Assembly (NCBI GenBank): GCA_014706295.1
Contig: JACSVZ010000002.1
Span: forward strand, 51,858,717-51,922,716
Length of the DNA stretch: 64,000 bases
Direction of reading: 5' to 3'
DNA from: Lycocorax pyrrhopterus obiensis
Taxonomy: Eukaryota; Chordata; Aves; Passeriformes; Paradisaeidae
Made by a program: the position numbers and the translations under genes. Position 1 is the first letter of the stretch. Each line of letters begins with the position of its first letter. Positions 35,656 to 48,440 of the stretch are shown here, piece by piece. The notes under the pieces are model-generated. The model saw only the letters and a list, made by a program, of their open reading frames with translations, was not told where the DNA came from and did not search any database.

Positions 35656-38600
35656 AAATTCCTTATACTGACTCTCTGGTAAACTTAAACTGACAGGCTT
35701 TTTGTTTTATTGTAGGGGTTTTTTGTTTTGTTGTAGGATTTTTGTGTACATGCTATCTCATAATCAATAGTTGTACTTTGCTGAAAAAACAGAATAAACA
35801 CTACGTGCTTTAAGGGAATAAAGTGGGTTTAGCAGAATTGTTGAGCAAATGTAAAAATTCCAACTACTCAGCTTGTGCCTATGAATCCACAGTAATAAAC
35901 TTGTCCAACTCCATGCATTCTCAGCAAGCTGCAAGACTTAATCTTTAAATATGTACACACATATATATCTATATAAATGAGACCGGTAAACCAGTTGCCC
36001 ATTCATTGTGGGCTGGAAGAGGCTTATCTCCTCACAAAAATACTCAACATGGTGCTAGTCTTCCTAGGACTTTGTGTACACAAAATACCAACTCATTGAT
36101 GTTGGACATCATGGCAAAACCTGAAATTAACTGCTTGCATGAGTCCCTGCAGTCCCCACTAGTATGCCAGGATCCCGTATCTCTATCAGCAGCAGACACT
36201 AAAACTGGAAGCTCCACTGTCCAAGGTTGAAATTGATTTCCAGATAGTAAAACATCAGTGCCAGCTTAAAACTGCTTCCCATAAAGCTTCTCTAGTGTGA
36301 TGCTTCATTCTTTAAGGATGAAATAGGGTGTAAGTGAAAGAGCTCCTAGCTTTACATACTGCATTTGTCAGATTCACTTTTTGAATACTTTTAATGCAAA
36401 CTTTTTTCTTGTGACAGGGTTTTTCCAAGCTTTCTTACGTACAACTGCGTTTATGTACATACGCAGGAATGCAGGTTCACATTTGGAAATCTCTAGGAGG
36501 TTTCCACAGGAAGATGCAGAAAGCATCTTTCTGGGCCACCTAAAACATGGCTGATTCCAGCTGTAGGAACAAAAATTACATATGCATGGTTCTTTTTATT
36601 TGAACCTATGTTTTATATTATTATTTATTTTAAAAGCTTGGTGCATTATCAGTCTTTTTTTTTTCTTTATACAGAAACTACTCATCCCATGTGCTATCTG
36701 GCATTTCTTAGAGTTCATCTCCTAAATAGAGTTTTAATGTTTTGGAGTTGCTGCCCAGGGACTGTGAAGTCATGAGAAAATAGACAAACATCATTCACCT
36801 CTATGAAATAGGAAGAGATTTACCACAAAGTAGCAGAGACTTTCTCTGGGCAGCTGATGGACATATTTGTAGCCATTTGGATATACCTTGAGAGGAGCTG
36901 TCATTAGATTATCTCATCTTCCTCTATGGGCAGAAGTTTGCACGTGGACTTCACCTCCCTTAATGAATGGACAAAATAATAGTGTCCACACAGCTGTGAA
37001 GGACATTTATGTTAGACCCCAGAAAGGAAGTTCCAATGGATTAGATTCTGCGGAGAACTCTTGGAGTTACGGTCACAGTAGGTCTCCAGGAAGAGGCTAA
37101 AGAGACACGCCAGGAATAACGCAGGCACAGCTGATCCTGTCATGAGGCACGTGGAGAGGTGAGCTGGGCTCCCCAGGGTTCGATTCTGTGTCCGTATACT
37201 GTGGGGGACACAGGAACTGACTCCCCTCCCTACTCATGGTCCACAGCTGCAGGGTGGTGCCGAGGGGAAGTGGGAGGTGCAGTCCCATTCTGGAGCCTCT
37301 CTAAGACTCAACAAGGGGCGTGTGGAAAACTGCCATGGTAATTTGCACAGTCTGTGCCCATCTTTTTCTGTAGCATTTGTCTTCTAAGGGAGGGGATTTT
37401 TTTTTTCTGAGCCAATAACCAGCTGTCGCGTACATTTGCTAAAAATAATGCATTTGACCTTGTAAATTGACATTGCTGTCTTTAAGGGGAGAGGCATTGC
37501 TGGTGCTTGTTCCAGGGCTTGAGATGAATCCCACTGAAGGAAAGAAGAAAAGGCTAAGGTCTCAAGTACTAATAAAACAATCAATTCACACCAAAATCAA
37601 GAAAGTTTTAAGAGTACCTGCAACCTCATAGAATCAGAAACAGGGCCAGGTGAGATAGATGTGCTAGAGCATAAGAGATAAAGATTTGTTCAACAAGTTG
37701 AAATAGGATTTTTGATTAGGATGAGAATGCAGGCACTTCACTGGAATATTTGGGGTTGTTTATTTATTTAATAATTCAAAAATTCATGATAATAACAACA
37801 TCCAAAAGAGACCTCCACTGAGCTTTGTGTGCAAAAGAGGGGCATGAGTCAATAAGAGAAACAGCTGTCAAAATGCCATTTTTTGTCAATAAAACACCTT
37901 CAGATGCTACTTTACCAGCCCCACTACTGGTGTTTAAAAGAAATTCTGAGCCACTACTATCTAGCCCTGTAATTTAGAGGCACAATGCATTATAGCAATA
38001 ACAACAAAGAGAGAGTGACACTGAAAGACATGAAGTTGGATGCCAGTAAATGCCTCAAAATAATTTACTATTAAAGCTTGACAGAAGAGGGACAAATGTG
38101 AAGAATAATGCCAGAAATCAGATAAACAATTAGTTAATATAGCTGTGCTACAGGGCCATTTCCTGTCACCTTCATTCAAGATGCTGCTTACAGTAACTGA
38201 AAGTGACAAAATCTGGCTTACTGTATTTTAGAAAATCCTTTTGAAGTTTTGTTCTAATGTATTTGCCTTTCTACAATCAGACTGGAATAAATTTGAGTAC
38301 TGTGAAGCTACGCAGTTCCTGTGAGAGAGAACTGAAAATGCTTCTTCATCACTTTGATACAAGGGTACATTACACAGCTACTAGTTAAGACTCAAGGAGA
38401 TAACTCCAGTAGCCAGTTGTTGAACACAGCTGAAAGTGTTAAAACATGATCTCCTACAAATAAATTCTGTCCTCAATCCATCTTACATTGTCCTGCTATT
38501 CCATTTCTATTTGCAAATTCAAATGATCTCTGAAATAAATATTATGCCACAGAAGGAAGTAAAGACTAAGATAGTCTCAGCATCCTAAATGTTAAGGTCA

Positions 38601-38740
38601 TCCTCACACTTATGAACATCATGTTTTCTTTTTCTTTCTATTCTTATCAAAATATTGATGTGTCTCATGACTCTAAGATGCTCTTTCTTTCTTCCACTTT
38701 TCTGCTACAGCTGATAATCTGACTAGGAATAATAAAAGAT

Positions 38741-38770
38741 AATTAAATATTTAATATTCAATATTTAATT
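38741..38770. repeat. A/T-rich inverted repeat
   Basis: AATTAAATATT (38741-38751) is exactly inverted at 38760-38770 (AATATTTAATT), with an 8-base spacer itself A/T-rich. It could extrude or serve as a homeodomain-site cluster, but such palindromes are frequent in A/T-only sequence. Confidence 0.75.
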
Positions 38771-40094
38771 AAATGACTGCTGGCTGAAGCTTAGAAATAT
38801 TTTTGTCCCTCACTAGATGTAGAAACACATCTCTTTTAAAAATTGCATTTTGCAGCTTTAAAATTTTGGGGTTTATTATTTTTAAATGAAAAAGGAACAA
38901 AAGCATTTCTACATCAAGCTCACAAATTATGTGGAGCAAATTTAGACATATTTGGGTACCTTTCTGAGTAACAGCAGAATCTGGTTCAGGTCCAGACTAC
39001 ATTTCCTTTCTGTACAATGAATACAGCCTTAATCCCATTGGTTTTGCCTTTGATTGCAATACTCACAGAGGTTGGGCACTGCTTAGAATGTTGGTACACT
39101 AAGGTCGGTGCATAAATATAAAGTAAGGGAATACATGGTAGAAAAGCACACCAAGGCCTTGATAATATGCTCAAAAAATGATACAGAAAGAAAGCTGTTA
39201 TCAAGAAAATTAAGCACTGGAATGCGAGGCAAAGAGGCACTGAACAGTCTCCATGCTTGCAAATTTACAAGTGGCAGCTGGAAAGAGCCCTGGGAAAGTG
39301 AGTCTGATCTCTGAGCTGTCCCTACTTTGGGCAGGAGGAGATCCTTTCAGACCAGAACTGTCTCATCTTTAGGATTCTGTACCCACAACGTAGAAATTAC
39401 AGCCAGTACAAGGGTTAAAAAACTGGATGGCAGCTGAGAAGAGTTGAAAGAAAGGATCAGGACTGCTTTCTCCTACCCAATTCTTGTCACACTGCTTACA
39501 GAGCCTTCTGGAAGAAAAACTGCCACCATCAAACTGGATGCTGCACTGCTTTCCCAGAGGAACACACATCAGTGTGTATGGTCCACAGCCTCCTGCCATG
39601 TGACAGTATTCCAGAAAAAGATCAGGAGATTATCAGATTACCAGATCATAAATCTGTGCTGATTTAGCTTAGATGTTTTGTGAAGGCACTAGTGAGGGGA
39701 ACTAAGGGACGGTGGATCAAATTCAGTAATTAAAAGGGTAAATTAAATTCACTGGGGCCAGTAAAGGAGATTCAAGACATGTCAGAGGAACACAAAGCAA
39801 AAGGATGATAGAGAGATACAAACCAAAATGATTATGGAAACCTATGATGCAGTTAACAATGAACGTTTAAATGGACAGAGGAGCTTTAAAGTTAAAGGAA
39901 TGCAAATTAGATCCAAGGGTGACAAAGCAAAGGAGTGGCTGAACACAGGAAGAGGAGTAGCCATGGTGTACCCTCAGGCAGCAGCCTCACAGAAGACGAG
40001 CATGCAAAAGACCAAGTCAAAACAGAGAATCAAGTAACAACTGTAAACCTGCCTTAGTTCATAGCCTAGCAGCATCCAGATGCTGTCAAGTGTA

Positions 40095-40229
40095 GGGCCA
40101 ATGAGATCAGCTCGGTTGGTTAGAGCTAATAATGACAAGGTTGTGGGTTTGATCCTCATATGGGCCGTGCACTTAAGAGCTGGATTCAATAATCTTTGTG
40201 GGTCCCTTCCAACTCAGAATATTCTGTGA
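40095..40229 (+). mobile_element. tRNA-derived SINE, TguSINE1-like
   Basis: The head reads like a tRNA-Ile gene: an A-box region with CTCGGTTGGTTAGAGC (40111-40126), then CTAATAATGACAAGG (40126-40140) over the anticodon loop, then GTGGGTTTGATCCTCATATG (40143-40162) as the TpsiC arm and B box, with one C-to-T change against the canonical GGTTCGATCC. The body continues CACTTAAGAGCTGGATTCAA, then TGTGGGTCCCTTCCAACTCA (40197-40216) and AGAATATTCTGTGAA, i.e. the CR1-type 3' end. Such SINEs are transcribed by RNA polymerase III and use the CR1 reverse transcriptase in trans. About six bases are missing after TTAGAGC relative to tRNA-Ile. The family is known from songbirds, which supports a passerine source. 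Only one octamer of tail is left, so this copy is not young. Confidence 0.85.
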
Positions 40230-43200
40230 AGTGGCCTGAAACCTTCCAGATACTGAGAATTTGTAGTTCTCTTCAATTATAGCCCACTGCTCACTGTCTC
40301 AAGTGCTGAGAAGACATAAATTGCAGGCAAAAGGATTCCTCTTAGATTTTCTCAGTATGTTCAATACATATTTTTAAGAGACATTAAAAGTTATGAAGGA
40401 GGATACGTTTATATTCCAGCCTATGTCATACAAATGCTCTGTCACAAGAAAATTTACTCTTTCACCCTTGAAAGTCTGCAAGAGTTAGTGTTTTCTCACT
40501 AAGCCTGGAAAGCTTTGAAAATGACAGCTGGAGAGTTTCAAGATTGACTATCATTTGACCTCACTGATTTCTATGAATTCCTCACCAGAGAAAGTGTTCC
40601 TCGCAGTCTGTTAAGTGCAGCAGAAACCAACTTCAGCACAAAGAGCTAATCTCTAGTTGTTTTATAATCCAACACCAGAGGGGGAAAGCTGGCATTAAAA
40701 GAAGCGTCTGAGGATTAAAGTCCCATTTAAAGCTTTTAAAACACATGCTGAAAGTTAGGCATGAGTGGATTCTTTGACTTAAGCAAAAATTGTTCATCTG
40801 CTTAAACTTAAAAACATATATATCTTATGACCTGGGTCAGGTCAATACAATTTCCCACTTTTCTGCATAGACCATTGATACAACTAAATGTTTAAATCCC
40901 TCTCTGTCAAGAGAATGATTAAGGAAATGGCATAGCAAATCAAGTTCAAATATATCTGTGTTATGGAGTAATCTCAGTGTTCTTTTTTAAGTGGTCTGAG
41001 AGATACTTTGTAAGAAATCATGTGCTTTGCAATCATCAGGATGCACAACAGTTAGGGACCTGACTATTTTACAGAACGAAAGAACTACACTGTTATCTTC
41101 AAGATGCTCACAAGCTGAGATATCTGCCTGAGCAGCTTACACTGAAATGTGCCAAAAATAAAAATAAACATTTGAAACAACCAAAAGAAACAGCAAGATG
41201 AACCATTTCACTTAGTTGGTACGTACTATAGGAAGAAATATTCTGTAGTGTTAAAGCATACCAAGAAAGATTTTATTGGTCCTTTAATGCACATAATGGG
41301 AGCATTGCAAAGCATAGAAATGATACAAAGGTGAATGAATTTCATTCAGTGATGGGTGAAATTGTCCCTATATATGAAATCTCTGCAGTCTTCTGTGATA
41401 CTTCTCTGTGAAAGCAGGAGATAAATACCATTAACTTTTGTTGCCTTTTCTTTCGGGACAATGTAATGTTGTCAATTTCCCCAAGACATGTGAAGTCATC
41501 TTCACACATGTTCTGATGCATTTTTTCCCATGTGCAGGGCAAGAGTTGTCTAAGAAATTTCTGTAATAGAATAAAAGTTTTTAAAGGTGCTGTGCTAAAA
41601 CACAAACGTACATATTAAAAAATGTAAATAGCATGTCCAGCTACCTCTGCCACTCTGCTTATGAGGTAAGAGGTCTTCAGTAAGTGTTATTGAAATAGAC
41701 ATGGAAAGATATCTGAGAGCATCTGGTCACAAGCATACCTAGTTTATTTTTATCTCCCAATCACAGATGTTTAGAAAGTCTATGGATTGCTCTAGGGGTC
41801 TGCAAACGCTAATCAAAGCAAACATGTAATTGGCAGTCTTAATTCACTATACTAGGGTCAATGTCGTCAGTGGAAACTCTCATAAATCAAAAAAGGTGGA
41901 AAACACAATGTAACACAGCATAACAGTGGGATTTCACAGCGCACACTCTTCATTAATCTACCCCAAACACATTAGCATGAATGATTAGCCAATACGCAGA
42001 GTCTTGCTAACTTCTTCCTGTGAGAAAGAGAAACTCATGATATAGTCAAGTATTGCTTGCATGCAATCCTTCTTTTTAAGGAATGCATACAAATTTTGCT
42101 TCCCTCAATACAATAAAAATAAACAATAGGAAGTTTATTTTTCCAGCACTCCAAACTGGCTCAGTTTTCTGTCTCTCTCTGAGCACCATTGTACCAGTGC
42201 ATCTTAAATTTTCTCCTTGTTTTTCTGGGTTTCCCACTAATGGTTTTCCTCTCCTTTGTTTCTTCCTGACAGACAAAACTCAAAAGTGAAACTGCCGCCT
42301 TGCAGCCCCAGCCCCAGAAAGCCATGGATCCTGTGGCTCAGCTTCGGTTCATCCCGCTCCAAAGCTCAGTGTAATGTTCCTGTCGTTTCACCTAGCCTAC
42401 TCAGTACTAGGCTAACATGCTTTTTGTGGTGGTTAGCACACCTATTAACCTCTCAGGTATGCAAGGTCTTTCTTTGCCTAGCAGCAGCTGCTGGTAGCCA
42501 TCAGCCTTCCCTAGCCTGACAGGTTCATGTGGAAGCTGCAACGTTCAGAGGGCTGGTGACCCGGAATTTCTGACAGTGAGCTAAACACAGAAGTCGCCTG
42601 TGGTAGAAATCCTACAGTAATTTGTGGAGGACTGAAAACCTTGAAAAAAAAATCTATTCAGTTTTGTGTTACAGCTCCAAGAGTGGCAAATGATAGCATA
42701 AAGTGAAGAGAATTATTTGGTTTTGACCTGTTGTGTTTCTTGGATCATTTGGAAGTTTCTCAAAGAGGGAAATTTGCAGTCTTTTCCACCACTGTGTCAA
42801 GAAGACTTCATATAGCAGCAGCTTTTGTAGAAAGTTTTTGGGGGTCAGGGATATTTTACGTTAGGAGTTCTCACCCTTCTCAGCATTTGATTTTCTTTTT
42901 ATTCTGTTATTCCAAATGAAGTACAGACAACCTTAAGATTTCTTATGGAGGAGATCTCTTTCTGCATCACAGCTGGAAAAAGACAGAGTCATTAGTCCTG
43001 CTCTATGTGTGCCTCTCTCCATATCTGGGCCAGAAGCAGAGAGAAAACTGAGAGAGGAAAAGTCACCTGAAAATAATGGGTATAGCAAAGAGAGCTTGCT
43101 CACACACCTCTAGCAGAGCTGGTGTGTTCCACATTTGACAGTTACCACTAAGAACCCGGGGATGACAGCGAGCAATCACAATTTCCCCCTAATTTTTCAG

Positions 43201-44491
43201 ATGAGCAAAAAATAATGCACAAAGAAATAAGAAGGAATACAAAAATCATAGAGAAATAAAACATAGCCAGACTAGAAAGGAGAGCTATATTTTTGTTGCT
43301 GCACCTGCCTGCTCAGTCACCTTCCATTTTTATTTTCAGCTGTCGAAGCTGGGAAGCTGAAGTACAACTTTTGATGTTCAGACGCACAGGACTGAATGTC
43401 AGGGAGCAAAGTGATACTCCTTTGGAGGAAAAAAAGAACAACAAAACCATAAATCAACATAAAAGTAATATGCCTTTATCTGGTACTTTTCTTGGGAGCA
43501 TTTCTGAGAAGACTATTCAGAAACTGCAGACAGCACAGCAGTGGTTGGGAGAAACCTAGACAGCTGATCTCAAAATCTAAAGAAAACCACTGTTTCAGAT
43601 CCTTCATGTGTTTAGTACTCTGTCACTGTCTTCTTGCTGTAGAGTAGCCAAAGGATCAAGCAATTTACAAGTCTATAATGAGGAAAGCAAAGCTCAGAAA
43701 TCTGCTTCATATCTAGAAGTTCAGTATGTGTCAGACTAAGGTTATGTCTTTGCCCTGACAGACACAACTCCAGCTGCCAAATACAAACCTACTTTTGGAT
43801 TTTTTCACCCCCTCCCTGAACTGCCACATGGTCTCACCAGCAACCCATCTAGACTCAGACCAGAAAGCCAGATGACTTTATACCTGCTGGCAAACCTTGT
43901 ACAGTGGTATGGAATCAAAGCCGCTTCTAGGAGTGTGGTCAGAGCATTCCCATTCATGGCACAGCACTGACATTCTTCTTGGCCACCTCAACTCCAGATG
44001 GCCAGGTCAGCATGGAAGAAAATCCAGCTGGCCAGAAAATTCCCTTAATTTTCCAACTTTCCAAAGATCAGGAGTCTTACCACATTTTCAGGCAATAAAA
44101 TGAGGGCAGGTGGAAGAGACTTGTTCAACACTGTCTGACAGAAAGCATTTGCTGGTGATGTTGCTGAATAACTTGCACAGTGTAGCAGTTCAACGTGCCC
44201 AGGTCTCTTCAGCCCGAAAGTTTTGTGTGTGAAGCCTGCTCACACAAAGGACTCAACCACCAATTCCAGTGTGGAATATGGTGCAGAGCAGGGGTGGGAG
44301 GCAAATGAACTGTGCAGAGCTGTACGCCTGTGCCAGCAAAATGGAATGGTCACCAGGGGACCTGCATAAGCTGTAGAGAAACAGAGGATGTTGATTTCTT
44401 GAGAAAAATCTTCCTTAAACATCAATCTATTTATTCTCTGATCACTTGTCTATGGAGACTGAGCAAGACAATGCTTGGTTTTATCCTTTGC

Positions 44492-44539
44492 AGATAGAAG
44501 CAGATTATTCATAGAAGATAGAAGCAGAATAATCATCTT
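44492..44539. repeat. 24-bp tandem duplication
   Basis: AGATAGAAGCAGATTATTCA (from 44492) recurs as AGATAGAAGCAGAATAATCA (from 44516), a direct duplication with two mismatches in the first 20 bases. Probably replication slippage. Confidence 0.8.
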
Positions 44540-45459
44540 TATTAGTAAGACTTGCTGAGGTGCAATAGCCCATCCAATCCAAAATACGTTGCTAAATTTA
44601 GAAATAGCCAAAGCTGTTGCTGCCACTGATGTAAGACATCACTTGATTTCATCTGGGGGAAAAGAAAGAGGAAGAAAGGGAATGTAATGGCTGCAAAACC
44701 TGGTGTGTAGTCAGATAGTTCAAAGACATTTTTTTCTTGCCGGAAAAGGAAGTGGTAATTTAATTTTACATCCAAGCCACAGAAAGCTTTGCATTAAGAT
44801 AAACTGGAGCTTGATTACTTGCTGCACACCATAATTTAGGTTGGAATTTTAGAAGGAAAATGTCCTCTTTTACTATTTTGTTAGTCTTGCAGTTTCCCTG
44901 TAACTGGCTGCACACACTACTTTGCTAAATAATTTTTTACTTGCTTTTTTCAAATAAATATACACAGACTTGGGTGACATAGAAATATAAAAAATGCAAA
45001 ACTACCCAGTTAAGCTTTAACTCCAAGTAACCACTCTGTATCCAAATAATGAAGAAAGACTTGGAGACAAGTCAGTGTAAAACACATGGCACAGGAAATC
45101 ATGCTGAGAAACATAAGAAATTTGGGTGTAAATACACTTTCTAGCATTTGTAGAGATCCAGGATATCCAGCTTATCAAAAGGATTAAATGTGTTCTGAGA
45201 TTTGTACAAAAAACAAAACAAGAAACAAATGACATTTCATGCAATGCCAGGCTTTTTTACTAGGAGGTTGGAGCTCTTTGGAACAGATTTCCTTTGAGCA
45301 CTTCAGATAACATTTTGCCTGCTGACTGAGAACAGTGTTTGATAGGGAACAGTAGGCTTTAGGTTTCTGAAGGTTTTTTGGTTTTCTTGCATTGTACAAT
45401 AAAAAGAAGGTAGATCTAAAAATTTGCCACCTCATTTTTCTGTTGCTTCTGTCATAGCA

Positions 45460-45506
45460 CTCCAGTTTCAGGGACTTTGAAATCTTTAAAGTCTCTGGAA
45501 CTGGAG
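45460..45506 (+). repeat. 47-bp imperfect palindrome with wobble-compatible mismatches
   Basis: Arm one (45460-45481, starting CTCCAGTTTCAGGGACTTTG) pairs with arm two (45485-45506, ending TCTCTGGAACTGGAG) across 22 consecutive positions with a very short loop. Nineteen pairs are Watson-Crick. The other three are T-G, G-T and G-T when read from the plus strand, so a plus-strand RNA would keep an unbroken stem with three G-U pairs, while a minus-strand RNA would have three A-C mismatches. No RNA family is recognised. It may be a decayed palindrome of mutational origin or a structured transcript segment. Confidence 0.75.
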
Positions 45507-48348
45507 CCTGCCACGTACAAAAGGCGTGAGCTTTTCTCTACCCCAGAGGTTGCAGCTGCCAGGAAAAGGCTAATAGCTTTTTGCAAGCAAAGGAAAGCCT
45601 CTGATGTTTTCTCATCTAAGAGACTATAACTGAAGCTACCCCTAGCCAAGTCAGCATAGGATTGTGGCTTTTTTTTTCTTTTCCCTGGGTTTTGTGGAAG
45701 AAAAACCCACAGTTTGCCAGGATCAGACTTTCCATCAGTTACTTATGTTGCTGAGAATGAGGATCTTTCTCCATCCCCAGTGCCTGTCTTTTTTCATTCC
45801 AATATGACTGTCCCAAAAGTAGAGCCAGCAGGAGGGAATTGTTGTTCAGGTCCTGCAAACCACAGTGCAGCCTAAGCTGCCAATTTGTGTGATTTTGCAG
45901 GAAAATGCACTGAGAATGCGGAGGCAAGCACACCCTCTGCCTGTAGACCCTCACTGCAGGGTGATTCCTCATAGCTGGGGGAAGGAACTTCTTGCACCAC
46001 ACCAAGCATTGGCTCAGTAAGTGTGAGTTGAGAGTCCATAGCTGCTGTCTTCTATTCATTTAAGTAAACCAGCAAAATATTTCAATGCAAATTAAGACTT
46101 AAATCCATTAAACTCTAATCATGGGAATGCTGGACCTGGTTTCCAGCAGAGTAATGTTACTTTTTACATTTGCTGGTGCAGAACAGAAAAAATGTGACAA
46201 GGCTAGTGTGTGACACTTCTCACTTGTGTCATTCATCTGCTTTCTTCTACTTTGTGTGCTTTCAGTCTCAAGTCATGCAGGAAATTTTTTTACTGCTTTT
46301 ACAATGTGTTATGACCCTTTCTTTTCTTTGGCAGGCTGTTTGAACAGTAGACCTCTGCAGAGCCTAGTCTGTGATCTTCTGACATGAGGTGAGGGTCTCA
46401 TCCAGTGTCACCCAAAGCTCAGCCCACTTTGTTCCATGGCTTTCTTAAGGAAGAGAGCTTCCCTTTAGTTTGCCAGCATGAATGGTTGCAAAACAATGCA
46501 TCTAGCTATGTGAACTCAAAATTGAAAGAGAAGGCTCTTGCAGGTTTTATTCTATAGCTGCAATAACAGTGATGCCATACTGCTGTTACTGCACATCTCA
46601 ATATTTTAACATATCAAGGCCTTTCTGCAGGGTGTGTTATAAAACCACCCAAAGATATTACAGCAATAGTTGTCTACTGCTGATTCTTAATTGCTGAGGG
46701 TAAATGCTTCTCTTCAGGAAAGGACTTTAAACCAAAACATTTTTATTTCCTCCAGGCATCTCGCTACACCTAAGAGCCATTCACAGTCTGGTAATGTTCT
46801 TTTTTTGGAAACAAAATTTAACACTATCTTTGGGCTACATACCTGAAGAATTTTCTTCTACTTAAAAGCAACCTGTGCTTCCCTCCTTAATTTCACTTGC
46901 TCTCTCCAACTGAAACCACTTCTCATATTTAGTTATTCAGAAACTGGAATTAGTTCTGGTAAGGACAGAGTTCTTTTCCTCGATTTTTTTTTTTGGTTGT
47001 TTGTTTGTTTCATTTTGGTTCTGTCAAACTTGTGAGCAGTCTTTGGTTAAAAAAACAGCACTTTCTGGAATTTGTCAAGAGTCAGAGGATGTAATTTGGC
47101 CAGTAATAGGACAATCTTCATCTCCCGCATTAAAAGACAATTTTCTTTTATAGAAATGTCATTAAAAAAGAAGGAAATTATTTAATTATTACTACATGTT
47201 TATTTCTCTTTGAGATGAAAAATGCATTTCTAGAAAACTGAATTCAAGTTTCAACAGACTGGCACTTGTGTGAGAGCCTCTGTGTCTATACAGGGTATGT
47301 GTTTCCTGTGAAAATTCATATTTATTTATTCAAAATCATATCTAAATCAATTCTGTGAATAACTTGGAGAAGGTTTCACGCTTCCAGTTGTGTAAATACG
47401 TCCTTGACTTTTAACTATATTCCTTTCTCTGATTATTTAAATCCCCGTGATGGAAAGTAGTAATAACACTGCTGTAGACTATGTAAAATAATAACAAGAA
47501 AGACTGAAACAATCTGTCTAATCAGGAGAGGAGTTGTTATAAATAGTATTGATATTTTCAATTTTCTTTTTTTTGATAACTTTTTATGTATTCACTATAA
47601 GTCTCAGAGGAACTGCTGCAGACATCAGGCATGCAAGTACCATTTACAGAAATTCATGCATGGTTCTCTTTTTTTTTTCCCCAAAAAATCTACAATAGGA
47701 ACCATGTTGTGCCCTTGTTCCTCACAGTAAACAAGTGTATTGCATTTCAGTCTAGAGAAGATGAGGGATGTCTTATCTCCCACAATGCATCAAATCCATC
47801 AATTTCTTTTATCATTTTGTTTCCTCTTGACTATGTTTTCTTTGCTTTCCCACCTATTTTTCAATATTTTGTCCTTAACCGGTTTCATGAGTTCACTTAC
47901 ATCAATAGTCACAGATACTCACTTCTACTAATCCAGTAGAGTTTTGTGCTTCTGCTTTTGCTGCTTTTAGTCTTGCAGTTCATGAATATATCTTCCATTG
48001 CTTTCTGAAATTTTCATTCCCTTATCCACTTTTACTGCTGTCACGTTTCTTTTCTCACTTCATCACCAGACTTTCCTTTTTTAATTATCTTACTGCTTGT
48101 TCTGTATCCTTATCCGTGTACTCTAGCTTTGTGCCCATCTTTGCACTAGAGCTCAATTATCTGCAGCTCTGATTTGGTTGTATTCCACATGTCATGTCTG
48201 CCTACTTCACCTTGTGTTCACTTTATCTGTTTTTTATGGAAATTTCATATCTGAAGCTTTTTTAAGCCATAATTTATGGCTCTGGTACATCAAATTTATG
48301 CTTTGAACTAATAGAACTTCTGTAGGTCATTTGGATTAGGTTGATGGA

Positions 48349-48440
48349 GTGCTTTTTTGGTTTAGTGGGTTTTAGGTGGGGGTTTTTTGATCGTTTTAGG
48401 GTTCTGTTGTTTTGGGCTTTTTGAGGTTTTTGTTTGTTGA
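48349..48440 (+). repeat. G/T-rich low-complexity stretch
   Basis: About 90 bases with almost only G and T on the plus strand, including TTTTAGGTGGGGG and TTTTAGGGTTC. Runs of three or more G are spaced too widely for a standard quadruplex. TTTAGGG-like strings occur but are not in tandem, so this is not a telomeric array. Confidence 0.65.

Larger units (their letters stand above)
29596..40094. other. Unique non-coding DNA, no gene recognised
   Basis: No gene recognised; open frames do not exceed 100 codons. Contents that can be named are small: a G/T-rich tract at 32736-32770, a possible old SINE remnant at about 32310-32410, a repeat of AACTAATG at 35634-35655, an A/T palindrome at 38741-38770, and GC-richer patches at about 34880-35210 and 37100-37330. 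The first patch is open in two plus-strand phases (34878-35150 and 34981-35208) but neither product is recognisable. Confidence 0.5.

Noticed and set aside
37620..37645. CATAGAATCAGAAACAGG, resembling a minus-strand CR1 tail
   Set aside because: The bases that should follow in a CR1 3' end (TTTAGGTTGGAA type) are absent.
48380..48410. TTTAGGG-like strings, possible interstitial telomeric repeat
   Set aside because: Copies are not tandem and the vertebrate unit TTAGGG is not repeated.
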